A stretch of DNA of 64,000 nt from Sparassis latifolia (taxonomy: Eukaryota; Basidiomycota; Agaricomycetes; Polyporales; Sparassidaceae), in contig CM031554.1 in assembly GCA_018466975.1 (NCBI GenBank), positions 1,488,001-1,552,000 on the forward strand. Reading direction: 5' to 3'. The position numbers and the translations under genes are program-made. This document shows, one piece after another, positions 1 to 10,649 of the stretch. How positions within the stretch are numbered: position 1 is the stretch's first letter; the number at the start of each line of letters is the position of its first letter. Below the pieces are notes generated by a model. That model worked only from the letters and a program-made list of their open reading frames with translations, was not told the DNA's origin and ran no database searches.

Positions 1-59
1 CCGCAACCTGTTCTCGGAGTGCTTTCCTGGAGGAAATTCGCCGGGAAGTACGTCCACGC

Positions 60-225
60 ATGCACCACTATTCCTGCCGGTATGCTCTACCTCCATCCGT
101 ATAGCGCGAGTAATGCGGCGCACGCTCGATTACTGGCTGACTTTCCTGGCAGGCTATCAGCATTGTCCACAAGGACCGATGCTCCCCGGAGGAGAACGTG
201 CATTACTCCGAGACGTTCTCGTCGA
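60..225 (+). pseudogene. possible very decayed CHAT fragment
   Basis: A plus-strand stretch can be read in shifting frames as PAGML followed by AGY, which resembles the end of the CHAT core in the intact gene at 1855-6109 (residues AAGMLLAGYRG). There is no continuous reading frame. It is reported only because better-preserved relics of the same family lie nearby; on its own the match would not be convincing. Confidence 0.25.
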
Positions 226-774
226 CCTCCAGCATCAACATTCATCAATACATCGTGAAAACTCTAGAAGTCACCTGCATCTTTACATCCAGAGCCGCGT
301 GAGTCAGCAACCTACTCGCCCACCGTTGAATAACTGTTATTTTTGCCAGGCTTCAGGTTCGATTTCCATACCTACATCTGCTCCTCCATTTCGTCTGGCT
401 TTATGTGCGGATTTCTCGTTCAATGCCGCGGCGATTCTACGCATTCGCGAATGTGAACCCGTAAGGTTTTCAGCTGTCAGCCGGAAGTAGCCCAAATCAC
501 CGCGACTGCCTCCAGGAGCTTACGGTGGGGAATGGAGCCTCGACCTGCACATTTAATCGCGGCTAAGACTCGCGCTCCTCGCCACCGCGGCCCGGTATGT
601 CGTCCTGCATTCCCTTAATTGACAACATTATTTACTTTTTTCAGATCATTGTCCGACGTCGCAATTCGACTAGTCCGTCATGCCTCGAACATGTAACTTT
701 TCGATGATCACGTCGAAGCTACCACTCGAGAACGCAGTAAAAGTACGCGGCCTTCGCAACTCGCATATATCCGT

Positions 775-1450
775 CGTGCAACCATTTATAGCAGAGTGCT
801 GGACCGCGCCCGACGTAAGGATACCGCACCCAGGTGGTGTATCCTTGACATTCCACCCTCTCGCTCAGGTTTCGGACAGTATCGTGCAATGTTCACACCG
901 CTTCCGCCATCGGGCTGATCTCCGCGTCGTGAATTCAGAAGTGGGCGTACGCGTCCTCTGCCACCTGTGACGCGGCCGCGCGGCCGCTCCGCCAGACCTG
1001 CGGTAGCTAGAGAACAACACCCTCGCTGCGAGGTACACTGCAGCCGGTGGGTTACCCATTGAGATTTTGGGGGAGACAGGAAGCCCAGTGCGGCGCGCTT
1101 GAGGGACAACTTGATGATTTCTGCGAATTCAAGGCGCGCGCGGTTGGCCAGCACGAGCACGCCCCCAACAGCTTCAGCCGCTTCTCCTTTCCGTGGCGTG
1201 CAAACTACGTCCAGCGTGAGATGTGCATCCCCTGCGTCGCGTGTCGTCCAGCGTACCGTCCAGATACCGCGATGGCCATTCCCGCTACAAGATGCACTAC
1301 CTTCTCCGATGTCTGCTGGTCTTACAGGCGGAGACGAAGGACAGTGCCTGCAAGAGAGACATCTTGATGATTCGAGCGAGTTGCGGTCTGTTAGGCTTCG
1401 CGCTCCGTATGGCAGGCTATCCTTGAACCTGCAGACCAGAAGATATGGGA
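775..1450 (-). pseudogene. two tandem decayed CHAT-domain relics
   Basis: Read on the minus strand in mixed frames, this region holds two CHAT cores. The first runs from about 1250 to 795. It carries in order QGMHISRW, a His-box-like FARHG, LEFAEIIKLSLKRAALGFLS, LAARVLFSSYRR, VAEDAYAHF and finally HDTVRNLSERVE with YTTWVRYPYV. All of these align in order with the intact gene (EGMQLSSW, FACHG, LGLEEIIKLSL, LAAGMLLAGYRG, VAEDVYTHLF, LHNAIQNLRERL, YMTWVPYVHF). The second lies just upstream, about 1450-1265, with IACHT, IIKMSLLQALSFVSAC and VVHLVAGM. Both are broken by stops and frame changes and are more GC-rich than the intact gene. They are dead copies of one family; the order of duplication cannot be read here. 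Confidence 0.75.
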
Positions 1451-1664
1451 ACGGGCATCATGATCCACCTCGCGTCGTACACGCGCGTATGTCGTGAGAT
1501 CTCTGCGGCGCTCGGAGTCTGCTACTGCGTCCAGGATCACAGTGCCCCGTCTGTGCTGCAGGTGAGTGCCTCCCGACTTGGTATTGTGTTCTGTAATGGT
1601 ATTCGCATCCACTTGTGCCTGCCTTCCACCATCGGATGTATTCATCTTGCAACCATTTACAGCA

Positions 1665-1770
1665 GAGTACTCACAGCCTTATGTGAACTTGCACCACCCA
1701 GGTGGTGTAATCTTTATCTCCTACCCATTGTTCAGTATTTCAGACAGTCATACAATGCCCAAATCACAAC
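1665..1770 (-). pseudogene. duplicated C-terminal tail of a CHAT gene
   Basis: Just past the stop codon of the intact CHAT gene, the minus strand reads DYTTWVVQVHIRL followed by a stop. This parallels the intact protein's end (DYMTWVPYVHFGI, stop). The same segment is recognisable at about 780-895, with shared blocks such as caaccattta and cacccaggtggtgta. It is a detached third C-terminus with no matching N-terminal part beside it. Confidence 0.65.
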
Positions 1771-1854
1771 AACTATGAATTTTTGAATTCAATGTCTATT
1801 AGGTACATATACAACAATGCCAATCCATACTAGAAAGAGATACATGCATAATAG

Positions 1855-4800
1855 CTATATACCAAAGTGAACATATGGCACCCAAGTCATATAATCATTA
1901 TGTGCACCAAGCCTTTCACGAAGATTCTGGATGGCATTATGCAATGCATATGCAGCCTCAGTACTGTCTGGTTGTACTGAGGGGTTCTTGTTCTTGAAGA
2001 GGTGTGTATACACATCCTCTGCAACCTGTGGTGCAGTTGCATCTCTAATGGACCACATTGTTGCAATTACCCCTCGATAACCTGCAAGCAACATTCCTGC
2101 TGCCAGATGAACTGCCTCCTCTGAAAGCTGTTGGTCTCCAGTAGCAGTCATGCATGCTGAGAGAAATGCAAACTCAGCATGAGGAAGAGACAACTTGATA
2201 ATCTCTTCTAGCCCCAAGTGAGCTTCTCCAGCAAGTAGCAGTGCACTTTTTAGTGGCTTGGTCTTATGCTGCACCCCATGGCATGCAAAATGTGCCCAAC
2301 TTGAGAGTTGCATTCCCTCAGATACATTTGTCACAGTTGCATCAGACTCTTGCAGAGATAGAACTGCGTAGTCTTTGGCAAGTTTAGAGATCCGGTTGAC
2401 TTCTTCTAGTGTGCCCAGAATGATTGATTGTCCTATTGCATTAGGCTGAGCCACAGTCAACATGTGAAATGGTGCTGATGTCTCAGAAGGTGCAGACTTT
2501 GTGAGAGAACTGATGGTTGGAGTGTATGAGGAGATTACAAAGTCTGACAGCTTTGCACCAGGTTGATTGTCACTATATATGCCTGCAGCATGGATAGGCA
2601 GAAATGCAAATGGCCCAGTTGGGCACCACCACAGATGTTGAAGTTGATTAACAGGTGATGGAGTCTATAAAGATACCTATCAATAAGATGTACCTGAGAT
2701 AAATTATATGAAAATGAACATACTAGAATTTTCAGTGCATCTAGTACTGGCTTGACCACACATAACCACAGTTGAGAGAGCAGGTTTTCAAATATTGTAT
2801 TAATGTCTGGTGCATTGGAAGAAGGACCTGATGCTCTCTGAGATGGAATGCGACCCTCTTTGCACAGACGATCAAGAATGCTTTGCATATTATTGGCATC
2901 TTCAATGGTACAGTCAAGAGGAATATGAAGAACCTGATTTGAGCAAGGTTGAATCACCAATGCATCACATCTATATTTGCTTGCATTCAAGATAACCACA
3001 GAATCACAACAAATACTTGATGTGAGCTGTGATAATGTTTTGGGCAATAAGAATGTCTCAAAGCCAGGAAGTGCATGAATCTGCTGAATAAGATTTTCTC
3101 GCTCCTGCACTAGTCGGCGATAGTGCTGACCAGCATCTTCTAGAGACAAAGCATTGCCTGCACCAGTATTATATCTAGCTTGAGCAGTGCTTCCCTGCTC
3201 GAGTTTGATTGATAGCTGCTGGAGTTGCTGAGAAATCTCAGGATATGCTGCTGATAAATTATCAACAGGTGTGCGGAGTTGCAAAACCTGGTTCCAAACA
3301 ACTGAACGTCCCTGTTCAAGCCATTCAATAGCAAGATTGTAGTTCTCTGACTCAATAGCTGCTGCTGCTGCATCCCTGATTACTTGTCCTGCATTTTTTA
3401 GCTCATGATGACGGCCTTCCATTTTAAGTCCCAGCCAAGCTACCTGAGGTAAGAGGCCAACACCAACTGTATATGCTTCAAGTAATGATGGATGCTTGAG
3501 GATTTGAGCACAGTATGCCCATTGTGAAGCAGATTTAAATTTAACTGATGGTGGGCCCATGGTATATGCAGCAGATTGATAATGTGACATGGCTGACTGC
3601 ATTATAATAACTCTCTCAGAAGGACTGAGTTCATCCAAATGCTCAAATTGTGTTAAGAAGAGATTTCCAAGGTTATTTAACCAGGACGGTTTGTTTGGAT
3701 GACCATCTGAGGCGAGTTGCACTACTTCTTGCTGCAGTGTAATGGCTTTCTCAAGGTCACTAAGTTTGCCTAGTCTCTTAAACTGTATGAAGAAAGAATT
3801 TCCAAGGTTGTTTAACCGAGAAGGCTTATTTGGATTGCCATCTGGAGTGAGTTGCACTGCCTCTTGCTGCAGTGCAATGGCTTTCTTAAGATCACTAAGT
3901 TCTCCCAGTCTCTCAAACTGTGTCTTGAAGGAATTTCCAAGATTGTTCAACCAAGAAGGCTTGTTTAAATGACTATCTGGAGTGAGTTGCAATGCCTCTT
4001 GCTGTAGTGTAATAGATTTCTTAAGGTCACGGAGTTCTCCCAGTCTCTCAAAATGCCTCAAGAAGGAAAGTCCAAGATTGCTCAACCAAGTAGGCTTGTT
4101 TGGATGACCATTTGGAGTGAGTTGCACTGCCTCTTGCTGAAGTGTAATGGCTTTTTCAAGGTCACTGAGTTCTCCCAGTCTCTCAAACTGTGTTAAGATG
4201 GAATTTCCAAGATTGTTCAATGTAAATGGCTTGCTTGGATGATCATCTGAAGTGAGTTGCACTGCCTTTTGCTGCAGTGAAATAGCTTCCTCCAGGTTAC
4301 TGAGCTCTCCTAGTCTCTCAAACTGTGTCAAAATGGAATTTCCAAGATTGTTCAACCTAGAAGGCTTGTCTGGATGACCATCTGGAGTGAGTTGCACTGC
4401 CTTTTGCTGCAGTGTAATGGCTTTCTCGAGGTCACTGAGTTCTCCCAGTCTCTTAAACTGTGTCATAAAGAAACTTCCAAGATTGTTTAACCAAAAAGGT
4501 TTGTCTGGATGACCATCTGGAGTGAGTCGCACTGCCTCTTGCTGTAGTGTAATGGATTTCTTAAGGTCACTGAGTTCTCCCAATCTCTCAAAGTGCCTCA
4601 GGAAGGAAAGTCCAAGATTGCTCAGCCAAGCAGGCTTATTTGGATGACCATCTGGAGTGAGTTGCACTGCCTCTTGCTGCAGTGCAATGGCTTCCTCAAG
4701 GTCACTGAGTTTTCCCAAGTGCTCAAAGTGTCTTTGAAAAAAATTTCCAAGGTTATTCATCCTAAAAGGCTTGTCTGAATGACCATCTGGAGTAAGTTGC

Positions 4801-6109
4801 ACTGCTTCTTGCTGTACTTTGATTGTTAGCTCAAGATCACTTAGATCTCCTAGTTGGTCAAAGCGATCACATAGGAAGACCCCCAGACTAGTAAGGCATG
4901 CAGGTCTATCTTCATGGTGAGCAGGAATAAGTTGTAATGCATGGTTCTGCAAGAAGACTGCAGTCTGAAGGTCTGCAAGGTCACTATGATCCTTGAAACG
5001 AGTTCTCAGAAAAATGCCAAAGGCATGCAGATACTGATGTTTATTTGGATTGTTATCAGGAATGATGTGCAGAACATCATGGAGCATTGAGAGAGATTTG
5101 CCAATATCTGAAGCTGTTGGAAACTGCTTTATGTGGTTGAGAAGAAGCTTTGCAAGATTGTGCACAGCTGTCTCCCAGTTTGCATCATCCTTTGAGACAG
5201 TGTTGATAAAATCATAGTGTAAAGAGATAGCTCTGGATAGATCATCTTTACTTTGAGACTTCTTGTACAAGTTGAAGAATATCTGCACAAAATGTAACAG
5301 AATTAAAGGTTTTGCAGCTGGTTCAGCATCAGCCACAGCCTGCATGGCAGCTGCATACATTTGGTCAAGATTCTGCCTTGCTAGATCTTCATGCTCTGCA
5401 GCAACATGAGCACATTGTCTGTATCCAACAAGCACATATACATACCTTGGCCAGTGATCTCAGCCAAAAAGTGTGACCCATCTGGAGGAACAATAAAGCA
5501 TAATGCTGAAATAGCACAATGTGGACCATCCTCCAGCATTGTAAATGCTTTAGCAAAGGCTTTGAAGATAACATCAGTATGGTTGTCCAAAATCAGAGAA
5601 CAAAAATTTCAGTGCATACCTTGGCCTTCATCCAAAGCCTTTGCCAGTAGTTCATCACCACTGAGTTCCATGAAGCCCAACTGCATGCTTTCATCATCTG
5701 GAACCTTGAATGATACTACCAGCATGCAGTTCAGGGCTTCAGAGGACCTATGGGGCCATAATTAGATGACTGGTTCACTGGTGGAGAATGTAGAATATGA
5801 GACAAACAGTTTGATTGCCCCAGTCAGCTTCCAGGATGACACTGCAGTTTTCATACAGTATCCAGTCTTCTTGATTTCGTCTCCATTCACTAAGACAGAG
5901 AGGTAGAGTTGTGCATTGTCAGGCAACTCAGGCTGCACGCCACCGGGGAATTGAATTGTGATACCTACATGCAAGTGAAGTGGAATTCAGCAACCGCTGT
6001 GGCCCAAGTACTAATATTACACTTACCAGTGAGGTATACTGTTGTGCTGGATGAGTGATTCAAGTCAGTAATGTGTCAACATCGATCACATTATACATGC
6101 TCACCTCAT
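1855..6109 (-). CDS. C2-like / TPR-array / CHAT-domain peptidase protein
   Basis: This is an intact seven-exon gene. Exons are 6105-6109, 6027-6046, 5779-5964, 5620-5715, 5446-5559, 2724 to 5380 or 5395 (two equally good acceptors), and 1855-2664. All introns are GT-AG, and the total closes at 1,295 or 1,300 residues. The first exon is only 5 bases (ATGAG). The N-terminus is beta-rich and C2-like (low certainty). The middle carries about ten TPR-like units of 45 residues with the core NNLGN-S--TQFERLGELSDL. The C-terminus is a CHAT caspase-fold peptidase whose catalytic pair is visible: His in FACHG and Cys in FLSACMTATGD. CHAT proteins are cysteine proteases; a known bacterial case cleaves gasdermins, and fungal gasdermin genes often neighbour CHAT or subtilase genes. 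No gasdermin-like gene is recognised in this window. Third codon positions are strongly A/T, unlike neighbouring genes. Confidence 0.88.
3640..4880 (-). repeat. tandem 135-bp TPR-coding repeats
   Basis: About nine units of 135 bases (45 codons) lie head to tail inside the CHAT gene, for example with tccaag starting at 3666 and 3801. Blocks such as gagttgcactgcc, cttgctgcagtg and gaatttccaagattgtt recur almost unchanged. Similarity at the DNA level, not just the protein level, points to recent unequal exchange or gene conversion. The unit is longer than the classical 34-residue TPR and resembles the 42-45-residue TPR variants of NPHP3-like proteins. Confidence 0.9.
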
Positions 6110-9100
6110 AGTGATTGTTTCGGGTGAATCACGAGTGAGAGATAGGAGGATGATAGAGAATAGAGAGGAACTACACCAACTGTACCGATATTCAGTTAGT
6201 TATAAGCAACCGCACGGCAGCACGTTGTTTCCTGTGCTCGCTCGTGGAGAACACGGGTTGTACCATGGAGTTCCACTGCACGCGCCCGTAGGTGCTGTAA
6301 GGTTCATACCTGTCGTTCTCGAGCCACATACCAGTGGTGAGCGCTTGAGCATGGCAGACACAGCAGTGCTTGTCGTGATCGTGCCTCGGACACGCGGAGG
6401 CCTTGCGATGAGTGTCGAATGTATAGGGCACGACCACTGGCCCTGCCCATGGGATTAGTCGCAGAGGCTGAGCACGCCGAGTCACACCGCGGCTGACAGC
6501 CGCGTAAATATTGCGCGTTCCACAGAGACATCGAAGTCGCCAAAGTCCGAGGACGCTGCAAGCTGGTCAACGCGACCGCGGTCCAAAGCGCGTTGCGCCT
6601 CTCCGGCTATGTCATCGACACCCTCCGTGAGCCAGTGCGGCACTACTCCTCGCTCTCCAATCGGCTTTGCTTTTCTGTGCTCAAGCGAATGGACGGTCAC
6701 GCTGGACGTGCTCGAACTCTGCAGTGCCCCGGCGGCAATGGCGAGGCTTCGAAGACATCGATGTCGCCCGAAACATGTGTCATGGAAGACTAGATCGCAG
6801 TCTCCGAGCCACACTATCACACTCCACAGCCGCCTTGTCAATAGATCAGTTTCTTTGGACCACCGCAGTGAATACGCACCACCACGACGCAAGCCCTTTT
6901 CCTCGGATCTATCTCTGCGTATACGAACAGGCTTGCACCGACCACGGCACCGCCAATCTGAGTCGACAGGCCAATGGATAGAGCTAGGACGCCAGCGGCA
7001 CCGGTGCGTTCCTCACTAAGTTGTAGCTGGTGTGGTCTAACCTGAGACCACAACACGCGCCCGGATACTCGGACAGCTCTCCTTGGACTTGCGAGCTAGA
7101 AGATTTGGGAATGGGCGTTATGAATCACCTCGCGTCGTACACGCGCATATCTCGTGCATGACTCTGGGGTATACTCCCCTATGCGGCAGGCGAGTGCCTT
7201 CCGTTCACAATACATTCGCGCGTGCTTTCCGCCGTCTGCGTTGCGTCTGTATTCTGCAGATGCTCCCTTCGCTCGCGACTCCGGTCCTCGCCATCGTATA
7301 CGTTGTCTCAGCAGTGCATGATAACTATCGATGACCTCGCCAATCATTGTTTACTTTCACGGTCATCTCCTTCCACTATGCATTGGCCGCTGTCTTCAAC
7401 CATCGTGGAGGATCTCTATCGTCAAAGAAAAACTACACGAATGCAAACTTGAAGTTTGAGATAGTTGTGCATTGAGGTCGGGATAATGACTGCGATGCAA
7501 GCTCAGGTACTCATCCCGCGGAGCCTGCATATCTATGATCTGACTTACCTCGATTTCGCGACTAGAGCGCCAGAGACTACTGGAAGTGTAATCGAAAACG
7601 CGACGTTGTGTTGCATTGCGTACATCCTGTTCAAGTATTCAGTTCGTGAGTCTATTCTCGCACACTCGGGTCGCCTTCAAGGGTAATTCATGGATTCACA
7701 GGAGAAGTACGTAGGCATCCCAGCAAGGGCGCAGCTTCAAACAAGTGTGGTCCAGAAGTCGCGTTCAACATGACAGGCCAGAATCTGCCAAGAGAAACTC
7801 TAGCCTATTGTATGCTGCAACCCTAACCGTGGACCAATCAATACAATGCTTGCTTCTACTCATTTGAACCACCGCAGTACTCAGGTCAGATGGCCTTCTC
7901 CATGCATCGCATTGTGGGTCCGCTACCGTCTACTGTGTGTTTCTACGAAGAGCTTTGGGTCTAATACCGCAATCCCTTACCCCCGCGCTAAGATGAATGG
8001 AACGAATTGTCACTGCGGTGTTGGAGCGGTACATCGTCTTCTAGCGGACGCTGCGCTCGAGGTCTGGTCGTCTAACTATAGCATATAGCACATAGAAGGC
8101 GAATATCTGGAACAGGCGCGCGCTCTGCGTCTCGAGTTCTTTCTCGCTGTATATGTCAGAAGACTGGCACTGGAATAGGCATCATGAACACCTCACCTCG
8201 TACGCGTGGCTACTCGGCATGCAATGCTCTTCATTGGTTACCGTTGCCTTAGTCGTCAGGCAATCATACGATAGATAGAACCTGCCCGTTTCTAGGTTCT
8301 TGATGTGCTCGTGCACCTGCACCCATGTCGATTCGCGCGTGACGCTCGCCCTCCGTGTCATATCATTCTCCTGTCCATTCTTTACAGACTACATCGGCCC
8401 TCGACGCCGTTCCTCCCTGTCCTGGCGTCACTCTCGTCTCTATCAGTCGTCATTTATTTCTGTCAACTGCGCTCTGTAAGACGTTCTCTGCCGCGACGTG
8501 CAATCAAGGCGCTCTTTTTGGACTTTGAAACTTCGAACGATCTTGCTTGAGCAGAACATTTCCTCACCACCTTGCGACCGTAACGGGCGATGATATTACT
8601 CGTGTAGTCTGGTCCTAGGTGTGCGCGGTTCCCCTCACTTATCAAAGCCCGCCGTTCACGTTGAGCCACCTGCGCTCCGGATCCCGATCCCAGGTGCGCC
8701 GTTCGCAGGATAGATATTATGAATGGACCTACCCGATCTCGAGGACGCCACTTTGGATAAAAACAATCGCCGGTTGAGGTAGCACAATGTGCTCGTCGCG
8801 TACACCCCGAAAGGACAGCAGCTGGGAATGAGTGCAGATTTATGTAAGCTGTTCTCGGAATGCTACTCATGAACCACACCGAGGATCAGACGTGTTTAGA
8901 CCTCATTCGTCGTGCAAAGAGTAAGTTCTGTGGATCACAATACTACTGCACGGGCGGCTCACGCGCTTGCATGCAGAACCCTGAATCTAATTGGTATGAT
9001 ATAAACCATGGTCGAGGGATTTTCGATATGAAGCTTTCTTGCGGATACCTCAATTCTATCATGTCTTCTCAAACCTGCATGTCCATATCTGCGACTGAAC

Positions 9101-9250
9101 GCGTTCATCACTGATTCGAACATCTGATTTTGGCCGACCACAGTCAGGCTAAGGTGCGCAGGGAGACTACGCTGTGTTCACTGATTGACATATATTGATC
9201 ATACGTCTACTTACAGTGCAAAGTCCCGGACTGTCCTCATATAAGCTGAT
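6110..9250. other. degenerate intergenic region upstream of the CHAT gene
   Basis: About 3.1 kb without a gene I can support. Open frames are short and overlap on both strands. Two copies of a 51-base repeat begin at 7098 and 8158, with a third at 1438, so the region probably holds more worn relics of the CHAT neighbourhood. GC content is clearly higher than inside the CHAT gene. Confidence 0.5.
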
Positions 9251-9254
9251 AGCG

Positions 9255-9762
9255 CTCCCCCGGAACTCGCTAAAAGCCTGACCACGTCCCTCTCGTGCGC
9301 CGAGCTGGTGTTCCTCTTTGTCTAGGAAATCCGCCCATGGTGACCAGCAGCCGTCGGAAGAGGCGATGCACCTTACTGCGGGGATGCTGTACTGCGGGGA
9401 TGCTGTTCACCACAACGATGTGGTCGATCAAAGATGGCGCAGCTCCGAAGATCATGGAGGAAGCGTATACGTACCACTTCAAGACCCTTGACTCGGAGGT
9501 CCGGCCTGATAGCACGGAGGCCGCGATTGCGTTGTACAACACCGACCGGAGACTGCGCGAGAGGCCCGAGTTCCATATATTCACATCGGACTACAAGCGC
9601 ACTCTCTGAAGATTTGAACCGCTGCTTCTGGCCGGGGTAGGCGAACTGAGCTTCACCCGAGACGTGCATGCCTTGCGTCACGCCATACACGGCCGCATCG
9701 GATTTTGTCAGTACCCATACGGGGTCGCTGCGAAAACCCAGAGGTCCTGAAAACGCGAACAT
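9255..9762. pseudogene. CHAT relic broken into two inverted halves
   Basis: From 9762 down to about 9580, the minus strand reads SDAAVYGVTQGMHVSGEAQF, then AYPG in place of the catalytic ACHG box, then SSESALV and EYMELG. This is the first half of a CHAT core. From about 9265 up to 9570, the plus strand reads AELVFL, DQQPSEEAMHLTAGML, TTMWSIKD, IMEEAYTYHFK, PDSTEAA and RRLRER, which is the second half. The two halves face each other and meet near 9570-9590. The break falls between the parts equivalent to LGLEE and IIKLSLP of the intact gene. Several frame changes and the lost His box show that it is dead. Confidence 0.8.
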
Positions 9763-9787
9763 CGTTCATAATGTTACTCCAGGAAAA

Positions 9788-10420
9788 TTAACCGAATGCA
9801 TCTATTATGTAATGCAAAAAATCAGTCAAGGTGAACAAGATAAAAACGAACCACATGTACCTGTACGAACCGTCCGGATGATGCACGGGCGCACCGAGCG
9901 GGCTGGACACGCCCCACACCTCGTGGACATGATGGTGCCGGCGAACTGTGAGCGTGACGATCAGTTTAGACCCTGTACAACAAGTCGCATATCCGCAAAT
10001 CCCATGTAGTCGTCCCCTTGGCCGGAGCTCAATACTGTCTTTTTTCAATTCACCGGGCATTTTCCACCACGTAGGACTGTGTTCAGAGAGGGTGAAAGAT
10101 AGAACAACGACATCGACCATGAGTTGAGAACGACTGCCCTCCTCCCCGGGCTTGGTGTGCGTCGCAAGAACCACAGTCGTGCTCAGCGTAAAGTCAGCCT
10201 GACCCTCCATTTCGTACCCGAACGCGCGGGCTTCAGCTAAGAGGTTCTGCTGCCACAATTTACGCGCAAAAACCTGGAAGTATCTGATGTTGAGCCCGAA
10301 GCTGAGTGCCGGCGGCGAATTTCCGCGTGTGAGCCAGCAACGAGAGTGTGCGAAAACACAACAGGTGGATGGCAAGCAGATGAGGAATAACGAAAGCGAG
10401 TTCTCGTGGAGGTCGTTCAT
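9788..10420 (-). CDS. hypothetical open frame, function unknown
   Basis: A minus-strand frame of 210 codons. Its central part looks protein-like (LWQQNLLAEARAFGYEMEG, TTVVLATHTKPGEEG, VVVLSFTLSEHSPTWWKM). I do not recognise the family, and both ends are uncertain: the C-terminal part is hydrophobic and may be intron read-through. It could be an exon of a spliced gene or a chance frame beside the CHAT relic. Confidence 0.25.
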   Translation of the reverse strand: MNDLHENSLSLFLICLPSTCCVFAHSRCWLTRGNSPPALSFGLNIRYFQVFARKLWQQNLLAEARAFGYEMEGQADFTLSTTVVLATHTKPGEEGSRSQLMVDVVVLSFTLSEHSPTWWKMPGELKKDSIELRPRGRLHGICGYATCCTGSKLIVTLTVRRHHHVHEVWGVSSPLGAPVHHPDGSYRYMWFVFILFTLTDFLHYIIDAFG

Positions 10421-10649
10421 CTCTGCAGTTCGTGCTGGATGAGTGGTAGCAGAGGAATAGTTTCCAGTAGGTCAAAGTGGTGGAAACGAACGATGTGGAA
10501 CCTTCAGTGGGATTTGTCGTCGTCCCAGTCAGCCAATAACTTGAAGGGGTAATAAATTCTGAAGATTCGACACGCACTCTCGCTGTACTCTCGCTGCTGC
10601 ATCTGCTCTTGAAACAAAAAATAAACATCTCGGCGTCCACCATAGGTGT

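Noticed and set aside
5762..5778. In-frame stop in the N-terminal exon of the CHAT gene suggesting a pseudogene
   Set aside because: The stop lies inside a 63-base GT-AG intron (5716-5778) whose removal restores a continuous frame into the next exon.
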